From assembly GCA_003988795.1 (NCBI GenBank), contig QYAK01000023.1:372001-436000 (forward strand): a DNA stretch of 64,000 bases, written 5' to 3'. The notes beneath the pieces were generated by a model, which worked only from the letters and a program-made list of their open reading frames with translations, had not been told where the DNA came from and did not search any database. The first letter of the stretch is position 1; every line of letters begins with the position of its first letter. A program made the position numbers and the translations under genes. This DNA is from Proliferodiscus dingleyae (lineage: Eukaryota; Ascomycota; Leotiomycetes; Helotiales; Lachnaceae). Positions 58,298-64,000 of the stretch are shown here, in pieces.

Positions 58298-59099
58298 AGA
58301 GTGCTAGTGAAGAAGTACAGTCAAAATCTGGGTCTTGCCACTCAGTATTAGAAGTCTAATAAGAATTGGAAGGAAAAATTGCAGTTTGTATGATATATGG
58401 ATTATTCCGTGACAGAAAAGCATACCTCCGGGCCTATCTACCTGTAAACAATCTACTACTAAAGGTCGAAACAGCGGTTTCGAAATCGGACTAAAGGTCG
58501 AAACAGCGGTTTCGAAATCGGACTAAAGACTGCCTCTGATAACTTCTCACTGTGCATAGAGGCATTATCCTGACATGTATTATCGCAATAATGGTCGGGC
58601 TGTCGGTATATATAGGGTTACGACCTGTCTCTAACTCATGGGCTTAAATTGCACAGTCGCAAATATCTCATCATCAAGGTAAGGGCCAGTCCCTTTTTCC
58701 TCTGGAAATAACTGAGACCAGAAGCCTATACACTTGTATGGCTAACTTCATAGCAACAAACACTATAAGATGTCCACGTTACTAACCTACCTAATTAATT
58801 CTCTCGGTCCCAGGCGGCTTGACGTCGACCCCGACCCCGACTTCTCCGATCATTCATTCGCCTAAACCCCTGCCTCCGATCGCATTGACTCCTGCCCGAT
58901 TCTTTTTGAACACCATTTGCTCCTAAGAAATGAGTGCAGCAATGATATCTACAGTAAGTATCTGGGTTCTTTTTCTGCCCTTGCCATATTTCTCTTAGTT
59001 CATGTCCCTCCGATTTAAGGGGTAGTGCTGTTCAAACAGTGTAGGTCAAAGCTGCTACGAGATTTCATCTGGGGCATGCTCATTTTCGCTCATCTTAAC
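58298..59099. other. Intergenic with tandem repeat
   Basis: No gene. It contains the 32-bp tandem repeat at 58458-58528. The pyrimidine-rich stretch near 58790-58925 could be an old promoter or leader of the transporter relic. Confidence 0.45.
58458..58528 (+). repeat. 32-bp tandem repeat with inverted arms
   Basis: Two perfect copies (58458-58489 and 58490-58521) begin ACTAAAGG and are followed by a 7-nt start of a third. Each copy has the inverted pair TCGAAAC-agcg-GTTTCGA, able to form a hairpin or bind a dimeric protein. It lies 160 bp after the hydrolase stop codon. Confidence 0.85.
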
Positions 59100-59726
59100 A
59101 ATGTCTTCTATGGAGCACCAGGAGCATGCCACTCCCGTGCAGAACAACCTGGGAAGATCGGTCCGCTAGAGTCGGACCTTAAAAATGGCAAAACAAATTT
59201 GTCCGATGACAAAACCGGCGACGATGCAAGGTCGGAGGACACAGGTCCCACTGACGGCGGCACGACTGCATGGCTAGTTGCCGTAGGAGTGCGATACTGC
59301 TCGTTTTACAGCCCAGGGTAGCTCAACCGTAGGTTCTCCTTCCTAATTCCGCTACTCAACTTACGCTACGTATAGTAGTCCGCAGCGACATGACAGACTA
59401 ACGGTAATGTTGTACTTGATAGGCATTAGTGTTTTCCGTTTCTGAGATCCCGCCCCTCGCCGCCTGGATATCTGTCACGACCTCAACTATCATCATCGGC
59501 TGCAAAATTATGTCCAGTTTCACTTCAGGAGCGTTTGTCTCCCCGGACGCGAGATCGGCTACCGAATGGGCATCGCCTTCCTCGTCATCTCGATCCTCGC
59601 CCTCACCATGGCGCCTATCGGTGGAACTATGCAGATAGCTTTCTAGGCATGGAGGTCTTTGCCGGCATCGCGGCCCTCGCAGGCTCGGCAACCATCCTGG
59701 TCTCTATGCCTAGAAATGACTTATGA
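59100..59726 (+). pseudogene. Relic of monocarboxylate-type MFS transporter
   Basis: A polar N terminus ends in 'GPTDGGTTAWLVAVG', the usual lead into TM1 of fungal monocarboxylate-porter-like MFS proteins. The frame then stops within about 10 residues. From about 59450 C-terminal pieces appear in different frames: 'FTSGAFVS', 'EIGYRMGIAFLVISILALTMAPIGG', and 'FLGMEVFAGIAALAGSATILV' ending at TGA 59724-59726. Most of the 12-TM body is missing and there are at least two frame changes. It is at the edge of the polyketide cluster, where such a transporter would fit as an exporter. No functional product is expected. Confidence 0.7.
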
Positions 59727-61260
59727 CATATCTCGAGTAGCGTTAAATCATGTAATTGCTGGAACAGTAAATATAAATAGCCAATGACTGAAATCCCACA
59801 TCAATAAATTAGACAAAGGAGTATGATAGTACCAGTTCTACTTTGGATCTGTTCTTCGAAGCCGGTTTAAAGATTACCGAAGCCAAAGGGTCTGAGCTCT
59901 GCTGGAGAGCTTGGCGACTACAATGGCTACATAGTCACGATCCGAACGCATGTTGAAAACCCTTCGACCGCGTCACGGTACCAGGAGGAGAAAGTGATTA
60001 GTTCAGGGTTCTATGTTACCAAATTGTATGCAGGCTGCTGAAGGCAGCGAAAGGCGAGATATCTTGAGACCAGTTGGGGGAAAGCTGAGTCCGCAAGGCC
60101 AACAACATCACCAACACGCTGAACTAGATGTGCGAGACAGTGCTCAATTTCAAATATTCACTTAGCCATCGTAGGTCGGAGTACTTTCTCATCTAGATTA
60201 GAAATTTATGAGGTTGCGTTATTTTGTTTCTTTGAGTTTGTATGCCTTCGTCATCCTTCAATGTTATTATTTCTCCACCCCATGATGGAACACAGATGAG
60301 ATCTCATTGACATTTTCCGAAGTAAATGTTACATGTTGGGACTCGTGTAATCCGTTGTGTCTATGGCTCTACCAGTACCAAGATGCTTGGCCAGTTGGGT
60401 ATTGAAGCACTGTATCACAGCATTCCCATCCAATTCACCCATCGGAGCATCTCCTCTATCTTAGCCCATAAGCCTTGCATCTCTCTGGAAAATACTTTCC
60501 TCCATTCGATTTTGGTTTGAAGTAATTTTAAGGAGTGCAGCTGGGCGGCCGTTCACGATGCTCTCAGCAGAATAAATTATATCGAGCGAAAACTTCGAGG
60601 AAGCCATCTTCCTTCCACGTTTCTAAAGTCTCCGAGCCCTTATGTATCTGGAGTCGATTGACCACATTCAGCTCAAATGAGTTACTCGCTGATATTGCCC
60701 ACGAATATGCGCGAGCCATGCACTAGCCCCAGCTACGACGAAGAGCTCTCCGGTCCAATGTCTGCGGCGTACTGCGAATTGGCACTGCTGATAGCTCGAC
60801 ATTCGAAAGTGCAGGATTGATATTGCTTGATGCGAACATTAACTTTGTTGCCTGGGTAGAAATGAAGTGTAGATTATTCCACCTCTTGAAAGAACCCCAG
60901 ATCTACAAATTTGGACGTGAGTATCTACGTCTTCCTCTAGGAGCATGCTTACATCGTCGTCATGGCTTAAAATGTATGTTTCTAAGACTCTTACGTGTTC
61001 AGAGGCCAACATTAATAGGACTCGGGAGCTAATGCTCCTGAAAGTTTCAGTTCTGCTATAATTGCCAGCCAGGGAAGTAGCAATCCAGCCTTAGATCTTC
61101 ACGCGACCTTTCCGCTTCTCAGACCATATCCTCTCCAACACCAACATCAAATTTTCAGCTGTATGGTTACTGCACAGAACACTCCCTTATACAACTGTCT
61201 GAATAGGCTTATAAGAACTCATTCTGTTTATTTACCCCGCCGTCTCTCGCAGAGTCCATC
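59727..61260. other. Intergenic, no gene seen
   Basis: 1.5 kb without supported genes; short frames at 60326-61032 lack motifs. The end of this stretch holds the promoter of the four-TM gene. Confidence 0.45.
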
Positions 61261-62550
61261 ATGTGTTGTCGACGCGAAGGGAGAACGCCACCCAACAATG
61301 TGCCAAAGACCCCGAGAGGTCTGTCTATCATACCATTCCTGATCTTGTGGCTTGCCGCAGCAGTTGTGGGTATGGCTATTTGGCACATAGCTAGGATCCA
61401 TTTTTTTGCACTAGTTGGTTTCTGTATTGCCATAGTGATTGTCCTCTCTCCTTTGACGCCATATCAGACTGACGTGTCAAAGGCTATATGGAATATGATG
61501 TCCGCCCTTTATATAATGGTTACTCAACACAGAGACCACCGAAGCTACAATTACTACGTGGTCATAACTTTGTCGGTTCTGAATTTTGTCCTTGACGGCG
61601 CTTTGGCTGTACAATGCGACTATGACTATCTCTCGCTACGACTTTTAACATACTTTTTTTCAGCCAGCAGGTATGCGGAACATCTCGCTCTTTATTCAGG
61701 GCATTGCTAATTGTATTGTAGTATTCTGTGGCTCCTATACCTTCTTGTTATCTCTGCGTGCGTATGGAATCACCGTAAGGCCGGCGGCAAGTCAAAATGG
61801 AGCACTACAGAGAAAGCCATGCACCAGGAAGAGGGCCTGCATCAAGAAGACGAAGTGTCACGAGTTCACAATCCTTGGACTTCTCCATTCTACGTTCCTT
61901 CCGTAGGTCTTGAACAAACGCAGATTGGCCAACCCATTGCCGTTCCTGAAATGGTTAACACAACAGCACCTTCTGATGATTCCAAGCCTCAAAACGTCGC
62001 CATGACACCATCGAATCTGGACCACGAGGGCTCTTCCAATTCGAAAATTGCAAATGTGCGCCAATCTCAAAGAGAGGGATCCATGAGCGATGTGAGTACC
62101 ATAGTCAATCCCGAGCAACATCAAGCATACTCTATGGGTGGAGGAGATGTAAGGGCTTCGACATCGGATTCGCCACAAGTACGTCCAGAAGTACCAAGCC
62201 AAGAGGGTGTCTATAAGACAGGAGGAAAGACCATGAGCAGTACATCCGCAAAGACACCCCAAAGTACTTCAACACTGGCAGCTCCGGAAGGAGTCTGTGT
62301 TATTGGCGGCGAGAATATCCTTGTGGCAGCTTTTATTCCTGACACTGCAGTCTTTTACAATGACTCAAGCGAGACAATATGTGGTATAGGTGGTGAGAAA
62401 ATACGCCAGACAATCCAGAACGCTAGAGGTAGAAAGGCTCAGAGTGACCCGAATAATGATGTGGGACGCGAGGCGGAGGTCGACATCATAGTTTCCGATA
62501 GTCAAGGCGGGCTGACGGAGGTGGTCATTCACGAAAGGCGTCAAGAATGA
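61261..62550 (+). CDS. Four-TM (MARVEL-like) protein with long tail
   Basis: Exons 61261..61670 and 61722..62550 (51-nt intron, TTGTAG acceptor) total 1239 nt and give 412 aa. After a short cytosolic start there are four hydrophobic segments. They are about 20-42 (LSIIPFLILWLAAAVVGMAI), 48-66 (FFALVGFCIAIVIVLSP), 98-114 (YYVVITLSVLNFVLDGAL) and, across the intron, about 137-151 (ILWLLYLLVISACVW). This spacing is like MARVEL-type fungal membrane proteins. Residues after about 160 are hydrophilic and Ser/Thr/Gln-rich, with a thrice-repeated 'G-V-x-x-x-G-G-(K/E)' motif (VYKTGGK, VCVIGGEN, ICGIGGEK) near the C terminus. The function is unknown; plasma-membrane or eisosome-like localisation is only a guess. 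Confidence 0.7.
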
Positions 62551-63020
62551 TGCAAATGACATTGGTGTTTGAAGTATGCGGGATGGAGTAGTCAGTGAGT
62601 TTTCATTCTCAGTGGGACGAGCACCTGGGGCTATGGAGTGATGATTAAGACTGAATTATGGCGCTCTGGTTTCTTCTATCATTAGGCATGAATTGATTTC
62701 GATTTCGAAGACCTTTGTTCGAATGCATAGAACAGCCCCATCAGCCTTGCAAAACCAGTGTACACATCCTATTCCGTACGCCTTGATCATAGCACTCGTG
62801 AGTACATGTTGAAGATGATATTAAGAAGTTATACACGTCAGGCACGCCGAAACGTATGCAGGTCAAAGAACAATGTATATCAATTTCCTCGTTCTAAACA
62901 ATGACTTACTCCCAAATCCTGACACCACGCATAACCACCCAACGAAACAATCGTATGATACATCTACCCAACGATCTCCTGCTAAGTGTCGCCACTTTTC
63001 CAGAACCACATTTATTCCTC
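62551..63020. other. Intergenic between convergent genes
   Basis: The 470 bp between the stop codons of the four-TM gene and the nuclear-type gene contain nothing recognisable. Confidence 0.5.
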
Positions 63021-64000
63021 CTAGGAACTATAATACTCCTCCTCCTCCTCGTCCACGTCATCCTCGCTGACGACATCATCCATTGCAGCAGCCAGATCAA
63101 TCCTGTTCTTCCTTGCCCTCTTCGGCGGTAACACATCCGGGCTCCCTGGTTGGCTATTGCTGATCTGCTGGAACCGTTCATACTCGCTCTCCCTGTGCAG
63201 TTGTTCTCGTGCCTCGTCACTATCATCACTGGTACCGTCGATGGCGAGTTTTGTCGGACGCCGCTTGCGCTTGCCGAGTTCGCGAGGGACTGGAGGAGAA
63301 TTAACAGCGGCTTTAGCTGCTGCTTTGCCTTTTGTGGAGGGTTTGCGGGAGGAGGTAGGTTTACGTTTGGGTGGCTGGTAGGGCGGAGTGGCGATGGGTG
63401 TCACGGATTGTGATTGTGATTGTGAGTGCGGCAGTGGGTGCGGCTGCAGTTGGTACTGTGGTGGTGGGGGAATAGGCTGCATTGATAGAGGAGGCGGTTG
63501 TGGATGTAGCTGGAATTGTTCGTGCATTGAAGGGTGGGCGTGCGGCGGTAGATGCATAGGGTAGCTATTGGGGATAATGGCTGGTGCCATAGCCATTGGC
63601 ATTGGTTGCGGGTATCCTCCCACAACAATATCTGCTTGCTGTTTGGCTTCCAACTTGGCAGCTTTCTTTTTAGCATTGGTAGCTTTTCTGCTTTCCATGG
63701 CGACTTTCATCTCGCCTTTCTCCCATCGCTTTCGCAGGCTCTCCGAAAGCTTTTGAGACTTGATTCGCTTCTTACGAAGAGCCTCGAGCTGCTCTGCATC
63801 CAACAGTGACTCGTCAATATCCTCTTCCTTGACCTTCCGCTTCCTCTTGGTTGCAATCGGAGGTGGAAGGGATGATTGCGATGGGGGCCCTTCGACAACC
63901 AAAGTATCTGGTTCAGTATTGTTAGATTCAAGTCTTCGATTCTTAGACTCTTGTGACGACGAAGTTGAGGGGCGAGAAGTAGCTTCTGAAGGAGATTGTG
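63021..64000 (-). CDS. Partial disordered basic (nuclear-type) protein
   Basis: The frame is open from the right window edge to the stop at 63021 (about 325 codons) and there is no start codon inside. In order it shows a Ser-rich stretch, a basic KRKRKVKEED cluster, a charged helical or coiled segment (LDAEQLEALRKKRIKSQKLSESLRKRWE), 'KATNAKKKAAKLEAK', a Pro/Gln/His/Met-rich region, Lys/Arg clusters (ELGKRKRRPTK) and a highly acidic C terminus (EDDVDEEEEEYY). The pattern suggests a nuclear chromatin- or transcription-associated protein. No named domain was recognised. The missing N terminus lies beyond 64000. Confidence 0.7.
   Translation of the reverse strand, partial: QSPSEATSRPSTSSSQESKNRRLESNNTEPDTLVVEGPPSQSSLPPPIATKRKRKVKEEDIDESLLDAEQLEALRKKRIKSQKLSESLRKRWEKGEMKVAMESRKATNAKKKAAKLEAKQQADIVVGGYPQPMPMAMAPAIIPNSYPMHLPPHAHPSMHEQFQLHPQPPPLSMQPIPPPPQYQLQPHPLPHSQSQSQSVTPIATPPYQPPKRKPTSSRKPSTKGKAAAKAAVNSPPVPRELGKRKRRPTKLAIDGTSDDSDEAREQLHRESEYERFQQISNSQPGSPDVLPPKRARKNRIDLAAAMDDVVSEDDVDEEEEEYYSS

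Noticed and set aside
58298..59024. CRISPR-like reading of the 32-bp direct repeats
   Set aside because: The copies are directly abutting without spacers and the DNA is clearly eukaryotic.

Overview
The window is filamentous-ascomycete (Pezizomycotina) nuclear DNA. Most genes have short introns of about 40-120 nt with GTRNGY-type donors. Gene families include DUF3659/LEA proteins, an SRPK-like kinase, a Zn2Cys6 regulator, a highly reducing polyketide synthase (PKS) and a GMC oxidoreductase. A Leotiomycetes-like fungus is plausible, but the sequence alone does not prove it. Exon models were read by eye from splice signals and frame continuity. Where a total coding length is given it is divisible by three.

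Region 1 (0.8-19.3 kb) is a housekeeping and stress-protein island. It holds a GFA/CENP-V-type zinc protein (813-1531, -), a nine-exon DUF3659 repeat protein (2227-5755, -), a divergent Lys/Pro/acid-rich LEA-like protein (7139-9421, +), a DUF676-type serine hydrolase (10160-11834, +) and a 94-aa LEA-like protein (11975-12300, -). It also holds a 221-aa conserved unknown (12748-13478, -), two disordered proteins with the same short C-terminal module (14435-14947, +, and 16410-17174, -) and a Gly/Thr-repeat protein of 83 aa (18993-19307, +). The 14.4 kb gene has two nearly identical alternative last exons.

Region 2 (19.3-33.2 kb) begins with a gene-poor stretch carrying a 373-bp MITE-like element (21344-21716). 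Next come a disordered protein with a PP1-docking-like motif (24792-25654, +), a RidA protein (26442-26889, +) and a secreted GMC oxidoreductase (27167-29375, -). The region ends with a 62-aa secreted Cys-rich peptide (31590-31828, +) and an isochorismatase-family hydrolase (32168-33157, -).

Region 3 (33.9-41.8 kb) holds the most striking locus. A TPR protein with a C-terminal CHAT (caspase-like) protease domain (33926-37918, -) stands head to head with a candidate gasdermin-like pore-forming protein that has an acidic C-terminal tail (about 38050-39073, +). Fungal gasdermin-like genes are known to pair with protease genes and to be activated by cleavage near the C terminus. Both genes here carry apparent stop codons or frame breaks. 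An SRPK-like kinase (40241-41604, -) also has an in-frame TGA.

Region 4 (44.0-59.8 kb) is a polyketide cluster. It contains a Zn2Cys6 AflR-like regulator (44091-45609, +), a KS-MAT-DH-cMT-(psiKR)-KR-ACP PKS (46339-54923, -), a divergent trans-enoyl reductase (55400-56499, +), an alpha/beta hydrolase with a Cys nucleophile (57193-58297, +) and a decayed monocarboxylate-type transporter (about 59100-59726, +). The PKS reading frame breaks at 47832-47877, where most of the ER-homologous region appears to be missing, so KR and ACP lie in another frame. The cluster may be inactive.

Region 5 (61.2-64.0 kb) has a four-TM protein with a long soluble tail (61261-62550, +) and a disordered basic, probably nuclear protein that runs off the right edge (63021-64000, -).
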